The translations under genes were made by a program, and so were the position numbers. From a bacterium (lineage in GTDB: Bacteria; Vulcanimicrobiota; Xenobia; Xenobiales; JADMJV01), in NCBI GenBank assembly GCA_018780265.1, contig JADMJV010000079.1, positions 1-54,719 of the forward strand: a stretch of DNA of 54,719 bases. The letters run 5' to 3'. This document shows, in pieces, positions 41,015 through 50,176 of this stretch. Within the stretch, counting starts at the first letter, position 1, and each line of letters opens with the position of its first letter. Below the pieces are notes generated by a model. That model was not told where the DNA came from. It saw nothing but the letters and a program-made list of their open reading frames with translations, and ran no database searches.

Positions 41015-42348
41015 GGCGAAGTTGCGTAGCCGGCCACGCAACGATAATAAATGCGCAGGGCAGGTTCGAACTGGTCCACCGGAATTCGTTCCGCATCCGA
41101 ATGCATCGAAGCCACAATCGAAGCGTCCAGCACCGCCGTGCCCAATCCGTAAGCCTTGACCCCCTTCTGGCGAAATCCGTTGGAATCGGTCCCAAAGGGC
41201 ACCAGATAGGGAGTGACCACGGCCTGAGGATACTCCTGCCGAACCGCTTTCTCTATGTTGGCAAACAGAGGGGTATTGTAATCGCTGACGGGCGTAGGGT
41301 CGGTGGCGTGCAAAACCTGCAAGGAAACTCCTTCCAGGTCGCTCCAGAGTTTCTCGATCTGGGTCAAGAACGGCTGTAGTTGCGTTTCCGGCATCAGCCT
41401 GAAGTCTAAAGTGGCTTCGGCCTTAGAAGGGATCACGTTCACTTTGGGCGGCTCCCCTACCCCCGAGCGCAGCGAGGTGATCGACAAGGTGTCACGCTGA
41501 ATCGCACGGGTGAATTTGTTGTCGGCCATGGCCGGACAGCGGCGGCGAAACTCATCGAGCAGGCTACTCTGCACCTGTCCCTTGGCCTTGACCATGGCAT
41601 CCAGGCGATTGAGCGCCTCCCGCAGGCGGTCATTGGCATTATCAGCTACCGGTTGAGAACCATGGCCGCTGGTGCCTACGGCTGTAACTTGAGCCCAAAG
41701 CACCTTCTTCTCGGCCACCGATACGCCGAAAATCAAAGACCCGTCGGCCGAGAGCAGATCGGGAGTGCCAAAGCCGCCTTCGTCCAGAGCGTAGTCGGCG
41801 CGCACATCCTCCCAGTGGTGCTGAATCATCCACTGGGCGCCGTGTTCTCCGCCGCTCTCCTCGTCAGCACTGGCCAGAAAAAGGACGTCACGCTTGAGCG
41901 GCACCTTCTCCCGCTTCAAGGCGATCAAGGTCAGCGCTTGAAAAATGCCGGTGGTCTTCATATCGATAGCCCCCCGTCCATAGAGAAACCCATCTTTGAG
42001 GGCAGCCGAGAAGGGATCGACCGGCCATCGACTGGCGTCCGCCGGGACCACGTCCATATGGTTGACAAGCAACAACCGACCTTCGTTGCTGCTGCCCTTG
42101 AGGTGGGCCAGCAGATTGACATGTCCGGGGCTCGACTCGTAGAGCCGTACGGGAATGCCCTCTTGTTGGAACAGCTTCTCCAGAAAGGCCGCGGTTTGGC
42201 GGGTGTCGGCCGGCGGGTTGACCGAGCCAATTCGAATGTAGTCCCGCGACAGTTTCAAGGCTTGCTGGCCAAGCGCCTTAAAGTCGGGCTCGGCCCCCAG
42301 GGGAAGACAAACAGAAAGAAAAAAAGCCGCGAACCATTGCTTGTGCAT
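41011..42348 (-). CDS. M20-family metallopeptidase
   Basis: 445 aa from ATG 42348. A signal peptide (MHKQWFAAFFLSVCLPLGA) points to export. Metal and catalytic motifs of the M20 family: VNHMDVVPADASRWPVDPFS, YGRGAIDMKTTG, LASADEESGGEHGA, DEGGFG, and a late His in MHSDAERIP. A dimerisation domain with VTAVGTSGHGSQP follows. It probably acts as a carboxypeptidase or dipeptidase, but substrate cannot be read. Confidence 0.92.
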   Translation of the reverse strand: MHKQWFAAFFLSVCLPLGAEPDFKALGQQALKLSRDYIRIGSVNPPADTRQTAAFLEKLFQQEGIPVRLYESSPGHVNLLAHLKGSSNEGRLLLVNHMDVVPADASRWPVDPFSAALKDGFLYGRGAIDMKTTGIFQALTLIALKREKVPLKRDVLFLASADEESGGEHGAQWMIQHHWEDVRADYALDEGGFGTPDLLSADGSLIFGVSVAEKKVLWAQVTAVGTSGHGSQPVADNANDRLREALNRLDAMVKAKGQVQSSLLDEFRRRCPAMADNKFTRAIQRDTLSITSLRSGVGEPPKVNVIPSKAEATLDFRLMPETQLQPFLTQIEKLWSDLEGVSLQVLHATDPTPVSDYNTPLFANIEKAVRQEYPQAVVTPYLVPFGTDSNGFRQKGVKAYGLGTAVLDASIVASMHSDAERIPVDQFEPALRIYYRCVAGYATSP

Positions 42349-42386
42349 AGGCCTGCGGCTTCGCACTCCTTCCCTGGACCCCCGCT

Positions 42387-42953
42387 TTACAGAGTAGAGT
42401 GGTCCGGTTCATTGTCCAGTTCTGACAGTTCGTAGACCGCCGTGCTGGTCAGGGAATCGTGCAGTGCCTGCCGATTTTGACCCAAAGCCAAGAAGCAACC
42501 CAGGAAAACTGCGGCTTGAAGAAAGGGGCTGAAGACGCCTACCGGGATGCCCACAAAGATCAGCAACGAGAGCAGGATGGCGTTGTGCTTGATCAGCCAA
42601 CGAGAGAAAACCTGTCCCAGGCTTGGCCTGGCACCGTCCTGGTTGCGCACCCTCAGGCCCGTGGCCAGTTTTCCTGGCGTCCAACCAAAAAAGGCTTCCA
42701 TCAGGTTGTAAGGCAGGCTGAGCAAGGTGGCCACCACAGACGTCACCAGCAAAAAGACGGCTATGGCCATAAATCCCGTGGCTACAGCGGCCCCACCTGG
42801 TTCGGAGGCGCCCGCCGTCCAACCCATTTTGTGAATCAATAGGGCCGTGCTGCTGCCAGCCATCAAGCCCAACACGACTGAAATGGCGGCCAACAAAATC
42901 ACGTCAATTATCAGCGCTACCGAGCGCACTCCAAAACCCGCGCGTTGTTTCAT
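42387..42953 (-). CDS. RDD-family membrane protein
   Basis: 188 aa from ATG 42953, behind GGAAAGGTGG. RDD signature: FGVRSVALIIDVILLAAISVV (Arg and Asp), a central pair of helices, then GWTPGKLATGLRVRNQDGAR and PSLGQVFSRWLIKH. Four hydrophobic segments. Some RDD proteins are transporters or ion exchangers, but the function here is unknown. It is preceded by a good sigma-70 promoter carrying an 8-bp palindrome. Confidence 0.88.
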   Translation of the reverse strand: MKQRAGFGVRSVALIIDVILLAAISVVLGLMAGSSTALLIHKMGWTAGASEPGGAAVATGFMAIAVFLLVTSVVATLLSLPYNLMEAFFGWTPGKLATGLRVRNQDGARPSLGQVFSRWLIKHNAILLSLLIFVGIPVGVFSPFLQAAVFLGCFLALGQNRQALHDSLTSTAVYELSELDNEPDHSTL

Positions 42954-42983
42954 CTTCCACCTTTCCGCTGGACTCAAAAGCCA

Positions 42984-43020
42984 ACACTTTGATTATATGC
43001 AAAGTGTCGGCTGATGTCAT
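42984..43020 (-). promoter_or_regulatory. Sigma-70 promoter of the RDD gene with overlapping palindrome
   Basis: On the minus strand, ATGACA (43015-43020) and TATAAT (42992-42997) are 17 bp apart, 5/6 and 6/6 consensus. The palindrome ACACTTTG / CAAAGTGT (42984-42991 with 43000-43007) flanks the -10 element, so a bound protein would block transcription. Confidence 0.6.
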
Positions 43021-43089
43021 TGCAGAAAGTATGGCATTTTATCGCGAGTGGACGCGACCCCACAGTTCGGGCCACCCTTGAACGGTTTC

Positions 43090-43208
43090 CCTGGCGCTCC
43101 ATGCCAGGCGGCAAGCCTTTGGGTCCGAAGTGCGGACCCAGTCGATGGGGCGCTTGCAGGCGAATGGTGGCCCGAGCAGAGGGCGACGGTGAACCTGCGG
43201 CGGCCCTC
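43090..43208 (+). promoter_or_regulatory. Possible structured leader before the M28 peptidase gene
   Basis: This gene-free stretch before ATG 43247 can form three hairpins: CCTGGC/GCCAGG (43090-43095 with 43103-43108), GGGTCCG/CGGACCC (43121-43127 with 43133-43139), and GAGGGC/GCCCTC (43179-43184 with 43203-43208). None matches a riboswitch I know. It may be only GC-rich chance pairing. Confidence 0.3.
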
Positions 43209-43246
43209 CTCGAAGGCGGCTAAGGCTGACTCTAGAAGGCACCCCG

Positions 43247-44155
43247 ATGCTCCAATCCATGCCTGGCCAACCCTACTCTGGCCCCTGGCCCGCCCTCACC
43301 CCGGCCCAACTGCAACTGGCGGCCAACCTGAAAGCCCACGTCTATCGATTGGCCCACCAGATAGGCCCGCGCAACTTTGAGTTCTACGAGCCTCTGAGGC
43401 AGACGGCCGACTATCTGCAGTTGCAACTGGAGAGCTACGGCTACAAAGTCGCCCGCCTACCTTACGAGGCTGATGGACAGGTCTTCGAGAACCTGGAGAC
43501 GCACAGCGAGGGCCCATTTACCGTGGTCGGGGCTCACTATGATTCAGTCTTCACTTGTCCCGGAGCGAACGACAACGCCAGCGGAGTGGCCGGGGTGCTG
43601 GAGGTGGCCCGGCTCCTGAAAGACACCCCCGGGCTGCGTTTCGTACTCTTTCCCAATGAGGAGCCTCCCTTCTACAAAAGCCAATATATGGGCAGCCGCA
43701 AGTATGTCCAGCATTTACTGACTCAAAGGGAACCCGTCCGCGATATGATCTGCCTGGAAACAGTAGGCTATTACTCCCAAGAGCCCGGCTCGCAACGCAC
43801 GGCTTTTCCGGGAATGGTGCCCGAGGTGGGTAACTTTGTGGCTATCGTAGGCGATGTGCAGTCGGCTGCCCTGGCCGCCCAACTGGTGAGGAACTGGCAA
43901 GGCAACATCACCTTTCCTTGCCTGGGCCTGGTGCCTACCCCGGAGGGAGAGCCCCTGCTGCTGAGGGCCGGCATGGATATGTCCGACCACGCCTGCTTCT
44001 GGGCGGCCGGGATCCCTGCCGTGATGGTCACCGATACCGTCTTTTACCGATATGATCACTACCATCTGGAGTCGGACACTTGGGAGAAGCTGACCTACGA
44101 ACCCTTCGCCCTGATGATCGACGGGCTGGCCCGGGTGCTTAATAGTTTAAGCTGA
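43247..44155 (+). CDS. M28-family aminopeptidase-like protein
   Basis: 302 aa from ATG 43247. M28 zinc and catalytic motifs: VVGAHYDSV and PGANDNASGVAGVLEVARLL, then FPNEEPPFYK with the Glu-Glu pair, and YDHYHLESDTWEKL with the late His. No signal peptide, so likely cytoplasmic. The family removes N-terminal residues or hydrolyses related amides. The end overlaps the convergent monooxygenase gene by 17 bp. Confidence 0.9.
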   Translation: MLQSMPGQPYSGPWPALTPAQLQLAANLKAHVYRLAHQIGPRNFEFYEPLRQTADYLQLQLESYGYKVARLPYEADGQVFENLETHSEGPFTVVGAHYDSVFTCPGANDNASGVAGVLEVARLLKDTPGLRFVLFPNEEPPFYKSQYMGSRKYVQHLLTQREPVRDMICLETVGYYSQEPGSQRTAFPGMVPEVGNFVAIVGDVQSAALAAQLVRNWQGNITFPCLGLVPTPEGEPLLLRAGMDMSDHACFWAAGIPAVMVTDTVFYRYDHYHLESDTWEKLTYEPFALMIDGLARVLNSLS

Positions 44156-45605
44156 CCAGACTGAGAAAACGACTCAAATCTTCATCAGCCTGGGGTCGCC
44201 CCCGCCAACCCACATGGCCGTCGGGACGCACCAAAATCGCCCCCGGGCCTGGGCCCCAGGTAGCTTGAGCACAACCCTGCCTGTCGTAAAGACGAGACAG
44301 TTGCTCGGGCACCTCGGCTCCCTGAGAATTCGCTGGAAGCACGGCCCAGGCGCGCAGTTCGGACCCAAAATGATGACCGACGCGCTCGGCCAAATCTGCC
44401 AGGGCAGACCAATCCCCGCCGTAGCCGACGAGGTGAAATTGGCCCATTCGAAACAGGTCGATCAGACGCGCCTGACGTCGCACGTATGGACGCTCCAGGC
44501 CCCCAACCCGGTCCATACGATCGCCTGGTTGGGCACCGCTATCCCCGGGCGGCACCATTCCAAGAGCCAGCGGACCGCCCCGATAATGGTCCAGAAAATT
44601 CCTTCGCTCCTCTTGATAGGTCGCCAGCAACCCTTCGAGGGCCTCGCCCCGAGCCACCGTTGCCAGTTTCCAACCCAGGTTGAAAGCGTCTTGGAGACCC
44701 TCGCTCATGCATCGTCCACCCAGAGGTGACTGCAAGCATGCTGCGTCACCCGCAAGCAGCACTCGCCCGTGGCGGTAACTCGGCAAGAGGCCGGGGCGAA
44801 TGCAGCACAGCAGGGGATCCCTCAAGTGTTGCAATACCGCTCCTGGAGGCAACAGGGGGCCAGCTACTTGGCGGACTAACTCAAGTGGGTCCAGGTCAGA
44901 CGGGTCCACTTCGTCTGGAACTGCCAGACTGAGATGGTAGTGGCCCCCCGCCTTGGGGGTCAGCTCCGCAACCGGGGTGTCGTCCGATGAGGAAATCAAA
45001 TTCCAGACTTCACCGTGGGGCTGCAACCCATCGAGTTCCAGTTCGCCCAATAAAAAGTTCTGCACTGGCGAGTCAACATCGCCGTCCAATTCAAGGCTCT
45101 TGCGCGCCAGGCTTGCCGAGCCATCGCAGCCAACCACCCAGCGGCAAATCAGTTTTTCCACCCCAGCGGGACCCTCCAGGTGTGCTTCGGCAAAGTGAAA
45201 AGTGTTGCGCAGCGAAGTCAAACGGGTAGCTCGCTCGATTCTCCCCCCGCGACGACGCAGGTCGGCCTCCAAAATCTCTTCACAGTCAAACTGACTCAAG
45301 CTCAGCGCAGCGTAGCCCCCCTGCGAACAGGTCTCAACTCGAGCCTTGGTTTGACCCGCCACTACGGTATTGACTGCCCTAAAAAACAGGCCTAGATCTA
45401 TGACTTCGTCCAACACCCCCAGGTGGTCAAAGATCTCCAGCGTCCTCGGGCTCAGGGCCCCGGCCTTGGAACGGGGTTGCCGCTGCCCTCGCCCCTCTAT
45501 CAATCGATAGTGGATGTTACGCCTCTGCAATTGACCGGCCAACATCAAGCCCACCGGCCCGGCTCCCACAATCAGGACATCCAGCGTACTAGTGATGGGC
45601 AGCAA
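44139..45605 (-). CDS. FAD-dependent monooxygenase (PheA/TfdB family)
   Basis: 488 aa. FAD-binding motifs: LIVGAGPVGLMLAGQLQRR (dinucleotide fold), VVGCDGSASLARKSL (DG motif), and VLLAGDAACLQSPLGGRCMS followed by EGLQDAFNLGWKLA (GD motif). A C-terminal thioredoxin-like domain of about 110 residues is typical of class A hydroxylases that add oxygen to aromatic rings. The PLGGRCMSEG segment differs slightly from the usual PxGGQGMNxG, so substrate and activity need caution. Confidence 0.88.
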   Translation of the reverse strand: MLPITSTLDVLIVGAGPVGLMLAGQLQRRNIHYRLIEGRGQRQPRSKAGALSPRTLEIFDHLGVLDEVIDLGLFFRAVNTVVAGQTKARVETCSQGGYAALSLSQFDCEEILEADLRRRGGRIERATRLTSLRNTFHFAEAHLEGPAGVEKLICRWVVGCDGSASLARKSLELDGDVDSPVQNFLLGELELDGLQPHGEVWNLISSSDDTPVAELTPKAGGHYHLSLAVPDEVDPSDLDPLELVRQVAGPLLPPGAVLQHLRDPLLCCIRPGLLPSYRHGRVLLAGDAACLQSPLGGRCMSEGLQDAFNLGWKLATVARGEALEGLLATYQEERRNFLDHYRGGPLALGMVPPGDSGAQPGDRMDRVGGLERPYVRRQARLIDLFRMGQFHLVGYGGDWSALADLAERVGHHFGSELRAWAVLPANSQGAEVPEQLSRLYDRQGCAQATWGPGPGAILVRPDGHVGWRGRPQADEDLSRFLSLVSLNY

Positions 45606-45701
45606 GCATTCGTTCCACGAAAGCTAACTGTGAGGCCCGGCTCTTGACCCCTGCTGTCGGGATGGCAAAACGTCCAGGAGCCCACCCACCGTTAAGCGAA
45701 T

Positions 45702-46550
45702 TTGCCGGGAGTGAAAGTCTTTTACTCCCCTTGCCAGAGTGTGCCCGAAGTCGACTCCTACAGTCCAAGCGCAGGCAAACCAGAAAAGGTGGTTGCTCAG
45801 TGGCTGGAACTCTGGCCAGAGCACATCAGCCTGGTCGAACCCGTCCCAGTCACTCCCCAACAACTGGCCCTGGCCCACGATCACGCCTACGTAAATGACA
45901 TTCTCGAGTGCCGACGCCATAACGGCTTCGGCAACCTGTCCCGAAAAGTCGCCGAATCACTGCCGTGGACGACAGGTTCCTTGGTGTCCGCCACCCAGTA
46001 TGTGATCGAGCACGGAGGCGCTGCCTGCTCGCCAACCAGCGGCTTTCATCACGCACGTTACGACAAATGCGGCGGGTTTTGCACTTTCAATGGCCTGATG
46101 GTGGCTGCTCAGTTGGCGCGTCCCAAGGTGGAGCGAGTGGGCATTTTGGACTGTGACTTTCACTATGGCAACGGCACCGACGACATCATCGCCCATCTAC
46201 GCTTGCGCTTCGTCGAACATTGCACGACTGGCCGAATCGGAGGGCCGAAAGACCCAGAAGCCTTCTTAGAGGAGTTGCCTACGATTCTCAGCGGAATGAA
46301 TCCCCATCTGCTGATTTATCAGGCAGGAGCTGACGCCCATAACGATGACCCGCTGGGCGGATGGATGTCGGCCCAACAAATGCGCCGCCGTGACCAGATC
46401 GTTTTTCGATTCTGCCGGCAAAACAATGTGCCAGTGGTCTGGAATCTGGCCGGCGGATACCAGGAAGACTTCCAAAAGGTGCTAGATCTCCACCACGCCA
46501 CCATGGAAGAATGCCTGACCGCCTTTTCCGAGGATTCAGGATCTGAGTAG
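45702..46550 (+). CDS. Histone-deacetylase-family amidohydrolase
   Basis: 282 aa from TTG 45702; GTG 45711 is possible. HDAC fold motifs: LALAHDHAYV, SGFHHARYDKCGGFCTFNGL (His-His dyad), ILDCDFHYGNGTDD (zinc Asp/His), YQAGADAHNDDPLGG (second zinc Asp) and NLAGGYQED. All catalytic residues appear present. Bacterial members deacetylate polyamines, acetoin-related proteins or other N-acyl compounds; the substrate is unknown. It is divergent from the monooxygenase gene with about 96 bp between starts. Confidence 0.92.
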   Translation: MPGVKVFYSPCQSVPEVDSYSPSAGKPEKVVAQWLELWPEHISLVEPVPVTPQQLALAHDHAYVNDILECRRHNGFGNLSRKVAESLPWTTGSLVSATQYVIEHGGAACSPTSGFHHARYDKCGGFCTFNGLMVAAQLARPKVERVGILDCDFHYGNGTDDIIAHLRLRFVEHCTTGRIGGPKDPEAFLEELPTILSGMNPHLLIYQAGADAHNDDPLGGWMSAQQMRRRDQIVFRFCRQNNVPVVWNLAGGYQEDFQKVLDLHHATMEECLTAFSEDSGSE

Positions 46551-46601
46551 CCAAACACGAAGGACGGTGAACGCGATGAGATATGCGCGACAACAGTCAA
46601 G

Positions 46602-46724
46602 ATGACGGGCACTTACTCCGACGCCTCCAAAGGGGGCCCGAAATTGGGCGGGGATGCAGAGATTTGGAGGGAAGGCAAGAAGGTGGATACCCGCGGCTTC
46701 ACCTTAAAGCCCATTACGCCTTAG
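46602..46724 (+). CDS. Possible 40-aa small protein
   Basis: The frame downstream of the HDAC stop is open from 46551, with ATG 46602. It encodes a hydrophilic peptide beginning MTGTYSDASKGGPKLGGDAE and ending DTRGFTLKPITP. No ribosome binding site is obvious. Its end overlaps the convergent DUF1647 gene by 21 bp. It may be a small gene, a degraded C-terminal piece of a larger gene, or chance. Confidence 0.25.
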   Translation: MTGTYSDASKGGPKLGGDAEIWREGKKVDTRGFTLKPITP

Positions 46725-47501
46725 TTCGCGCCATTTCCAATGGGCCACGTCGAGGAATCGACGGAGCCAGAAATAGGCCCGTACCCAAGGATCCAGAGCC
46801 AGTGGAATGCGTTCGTCGACCTTGTTGCGAGTGCGCAAGAACGAGATCGGATGAGAACTGGAGATATCCACTTCATGGTCGGATGGATCCAGACTTGATC
46901 GGGCCAGCAGTACGGTCAGCAAAGTCTGGTCGTAGCGATGATTGCTGCGATGGCTGCCGGGTGGCGCCAGTATTTCTGGACACCAGGCCAGTTCTCTCCA
47001 GCTCCTGACCAACTCCAAAACCTCCGGCCTGGCCGGATCAAAAGCGCACACTCCGCCGGCTCGAAAACGCCCGCGCTCGATGGCTGACTCAACCGCCAGG
47101 GCCGTTAAGGTGGCCGGGTGGGTCATTTCGCAGACCGGCCCCCGCCCCGCCCAGGGGACCCAGAGACCATGTTGACGAACGTGCTCGATAACGGGTTCCA
47201 GGGAGCCCACCACTACACAGGCGCTATCCAGCCACAGGGCGGGCTCACTCTGCTGAGATAAGACCTCGGCCATTATGGTGGGCTTCCAGGCGTAGTTGCC
47301 CACATCGCGGAGATGCTCAGGCCCGTTTGGTACAATGCGCAACTCGATCCACGGGAAACGACGAATCAAGTCGCACCGCTGAGGGTCGCTCAGGCCCAGG
47401 TCATAGACCAGGCAGCCTGGAACCTGCCAACGCGGCAAACTGAGCAGCAACTGCTGCAAGCAACGGAAAAAAAGGGCGTTAGCGCCCGTCACCACCGTCA
47501 C
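46704..47501 (-). CDS. DUF1647-like glycosyltransferase-type protein
   Basis: 265 aa from GTG 47501, overlapping the nuclease stop as GTGA. The pattern TVVTGANALFFRCLQQLLLS, CLVYDLGLSDPQ, NYAWKPTIMAEVLSQ, ALWLDSACVVVGSLEPVIEH and RAGGVCAFDP resembles DUF1647/glycosyltransferase-A folds, with the DSA replacing a DxD metal site. No membrane segment. Sugar transfer is inferred only from fold. Confidence 0.72.
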   Translation of the reverse strand: MTVVTGANALFFRCLQQLLLSLPRWQVPGCLVYDLGLSDPQRCDLIRRFPWIELRIVPNGPEHLRDVGNYAWKPTIMAEVLSQQSEPALWLDSACVVVGSLEPVIEHVRQHGLWVPWAGRGPVCEMTHPATLTALAVESAIERGRFRAGGVCAFDPARPEVLELVRSWRELAWCPEILAPPGSHRSNHRYDQTLLTVLLARSSLDPSDHEVDISSSHPISFLRTRNKVDERIPLALDPWVRAYFWLRRFLDVAHWKWRELRRNGL

Positions 47502-48295
47502 AGGCCGGCCCGCCTGCCTTCAGGACCCAGTTTTTCCAATACATAGGCCAGCCTCAATCCCGCCAGGAAAAGTCGCTGTGTACAGACTTCACGAACCCGC
47601 TGCTGATATTCGCTACTCAACTCGCTACCAGGCGGTTGGCCTCCAGGGTAGCCAACCTGCCGAGCCAAAGAGAAACTCTCCTGGGCCCATGCCTGGGTAT
47701 CGACCAGGTGAGCCTGAGGCCCGCCCGAGCCCCTGGCTACTCGGGCTTTCAGCTCGGCCACAGTGACGTCAGGTGGCTGCCCCGCGGAATCCCAAAATTG
47801 ATGTAAGTTCTTGGCCCAGGGATGGTTGATCCGCACTTTTCGTCCGCCCATATCGCCGTCGGCATAATCAGGCCCAAAATAGTTGCAGGTGTGCAAAGGC
47901 TGGTGGATGTCGGCGACCAGGTGAACCAGAAAGGCCAGCGCCTCCGCCCTCCGCTCACCTTGACCGCTGACAGCGGCTTCTTCCCTATAATTCTCGATGG
48001 CCCAAACCACTTGCCCGCGGTCGGGGGCACCGGGACCCAATCCCATGGGGAGATTGATATAATGCCAGGGCCTGGTTTCGGGCCTCTCCTCGCGCACCAC
48101 ATCCGCCCATGTCGAGGCGCCCTCCAAGGTGCGGGCCCGCACATCGGCACTTTGATCCAGGCAAGACTCTACCCAGTCGAGAGTGGCGGGAGCCAGATAT
48201 TCCGCCGCTATCGCGGTCACCACTCGATGGCCTCGAAGATCCCAGGCCGCAGCCCCACTCGTGAGAGCCAGTAATATCCAGGCGATACGCTTCAT
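47498..48295 (-). CDS. S1/P1-type nuclease
   Basis: 265 aa from ATG 48295. A signal peptide ends at GAAA, exposing Trp as residue 1 of the mature enzyme, as required for the S1/P1 zinc cluster. Zinc ligands are spread in WDLRGHRVVTAIAAEYL, PWHYINLPMG, FLVHLVADIHQPLHTCNYFG, GDMGGRKVRIN and WAKNLHQFWDS. It is an exported, zinc-dependent, single-strand-preferring nuclease or 3'-nucleotidase, probably used for phosphate or nucleoside scavenging. It is divergent from the metal-efflux operon. Confidence 0.94.
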   Translation of the reverse strand: MKRIAWILLALTSGAAAWDLRGHRVVTAIAAEYLAPATLDWVESCLDQSADVRARTLEGASTWADVVREERPETRPWHYINLPMGLGPGAPDRGQVVWAIENYREEAAVSGQGERRAEALAFLVHLVADIHQPLHTCNYFGPDYADGDMGGRKVRINHPWAKNLHQFWDSAGQPPDVTVAELKARVARGSGGPQAHLVDTQAWAQESFSLARQVGYPGGQPPGSELSSEYQQRVREVCTQRLFLAGLRLAYVLEKLGPEGRRAGL

Positions 48296-48352
48296 GACTG
48301 TGGCGTTCGTGTCGGTCCCAGGAATCCCATCCCAGGCCAAGAAAAGGCGCCG

Positions 48353-50176
48353 ATGAAATTCCCCCGGGCCGCGTCTGCACTGTTGCTGGCGTTGTGGCTG
48401 CTGTCGCCAGCATCTGCACAGCAAGAAATCGCCGATGAACCCGCCGGAAACTATCCACTGCGAGCCACTCTGTCCCCCTGGCCGGCCGTTCCCGGAAGCG
48501 CCCACCTGGTGGTCGATGTAGCCAAAGCGACCAGTGGCACTTCGGCCCTTCCCAGTCTGACATTGTCGGCTCTGATGGACATGCCGAGCACCCCCAATAT
48601 GCGACCTATCATGACCAGGATAGCGCGCCAAAGAACCGGTCACTATGAAGGAGATCTGGTCTTGAGCATGGCGGGACGCTGGCGTATCCAACTGTTGCTG
48701 GCCACCCCAAACGGCGAGTTTCGAGTGGTTTCGCTGGTCCAGGTCGGTAAGGGGAAAGCTCCTACCGGTCTACCCAAAACAGACGATTCGTGCGGACCGG
48801 AATCCTTGACCGATCCAAGCGTGCAGTTGACCAGTTTGCCCAATCCGCCGCAAGTCGGGGAGAACCGGTTGCGGATTCAACTTCCCAAAGAAGGTAAGTG
48901 GAAAAAGGTGATGGTGGGCGTGGACATGGCCGGCATGCCGATGTCATTGCTGCCCCGCGAAGCGACTTCCAAGGGCGACGGACGCTACGAAATCGATCTT
49001 AACCTGCCCATGAGTGGCGTCTGGCAGGTGCGCGTCGACCTGGATGGTCGCGTCCCTCCTCCGCAGTTGTTGAATGTCAATCCAGCCGAGCGCAGGCCCG
49101 TAAGTCAGCCCCTTTTGTGGTTAACCCTGGCCGCCGCGCTGCCACTGACCGTGGGCTTTGCCGTACGCAAGAAAGCGCTGGCTCCGCTGTTGACTACGCT
49201 GGCGCTGGCCCTCTCCACTTTTTCGGCCGGCACCGTTGTCGAGCGCTACTGGCCACCGGAGGCCAGCATGGATATGAATCAGCCCCTTCCCGAAATGAGC
49301 GCGCCCACACCGGTCTTGGAAGCCGTGGTGCAGCGACTTCCCCTATCCGTCTACCGAAAATACCCCGCCCGAGTCCTGGCCGGTCGCGAGAAGGTGCTGG
49401 CCGGCAGCGGACCTGTTTGGGAACTCCTCGACGAAGGGGTCTCCTTTAAGTCCGGACAACGGCTGGGCCGGGTTGGGCCCAACTGGTTGCTGGCCCCGTT
49501 TGACGGGGTGGTAACCCGGCGCCTGACAGAAGCAGGTCAGACCCTGACCTCTGTGGGGCCCGTGCTCGCCCTGGGCTGCATCGACCGGGTCAGAGTTCGA
49601 GCTCAGATTTCGGCGGTCGACCGCTTTCGTGTCCGTCGCGGTCAACCCGTTGAAGTAATCGATGGGGACACTACTCGCCGTGGCGTGATCACGGCCGTGT
49701 CGGCAACCAGTCAAGGGAGCGAATATTGGGCCGAAACCACCCTCAAAAACCTGGCCAGTCCCGTCCAGGCCATGGCCCACGACGGCAGCCTGTTGCCCCT
49801 GCCCAAACCAGGGGACGATGGAGGTCGCCCCGGCACCTTTCCCATTGGCCAAAACGTGCTGATGCGCTGCCGGGTCGAACAGATAGCGCCTGTGCTGTGC
49901 GTCCCCAACGAGGCTATTGTGGAGCGCTCTGGCGCCAAAGTGGTCATGGTGGTCTCCTCGGTGGCGGGCCAGCGCCTGGCCTATCAGCGCCAGGTAACCA
50001 CCGGCCTGGTCAACGACACCCACACGGAGATTCGCAATGGTCTGCGTGAGGGGGAAACCGTGGTGGCCCTGGCCCAGGAGCAACTGGCCGAAGGAGCTCT
50101 GGTGACGTCTGCTTCGTGGGGCGTGGGTAGCTACCGTGACCTGATGATCCCGGACGACGCACCGCACGCTCCGTGA
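48353..50176 (+). CDS. Efflux membrane-fusion adaptor with two N-terminal FixH/YtkA-like domains
   Basis: 607 aa. A signal peptide (to about residue 22) is followed by two YtkA/FixH-like domains, about 33-131 and 157-243 (ALMDMPSTPNMRPI, YEGDLVLSMAGRWRIQL; VGVDMAGMPMSLLP, YEIDLNLPMSGVWQVRV). Two transmembrane helices (about 253-271 and 276-295) come next, then a Met-rich MDMNQPLPEM linker and an RND adaptor core (330-590: PARVLAGREKVLAG, LAPFDGVVTRRLTEAGQTL, VLCVPNEAIVERSGAKVVM). The fusion is unusual. Met-rich motifs suggest copper or silver. GTGA overlaps the pump gene. Confidence 0.86.
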   Translation: MKFPRAASALLLALWLLSPASAQQEIADEPAGNYPLRATLSPWPAVPGSAHLVVDVAKATSGTSALPSLTLSALMDMPSTPNMRPIMTRIARQRTGHYEGDLVLSMAGRWRIQLLLATPNGEFRVVSLVQVGKGKAPTGLPKTDDSCGPESLTDPSVQLTSLPNPPQVGENRLRIQLPKEGKWKKVMVGVDMAGMPMSLLPREATSKGDGRYEIDLNLPMSGVWQVRVDLDGRVPPPQLLNVNPAERRPVSQPLLWLTLAAALPLTVGFAVRKKALAPLLTTLALALSTFSAGTVVERYWPPEASMDMNQPLPEMSAPTPVLEAVVQRLPLSVYRKYPARVLAGREKVLAGSGPVWELLDEGVSFKSGQRLGRVGPNWLLAPFDGVVTRRLTEAGQTLTSVGPVLALGCIDRVRVRAQISAVDRFRVRRGQPVEVIDGDTTRRGVITAVSATSQGSEYWAETTLKNLASPVQAMAHDGSLLPLPKPGDDGGRPGTFPIGQNVLMRCRVEQIAPVLCVPNEAIVERSGAKVVMVVSSVAGQRLAYQRQVTTGLVNDTHTEIRNGLREGETVVALAQEQLAEGALVTSASWGVGSYRDLMIPDDAPHAP

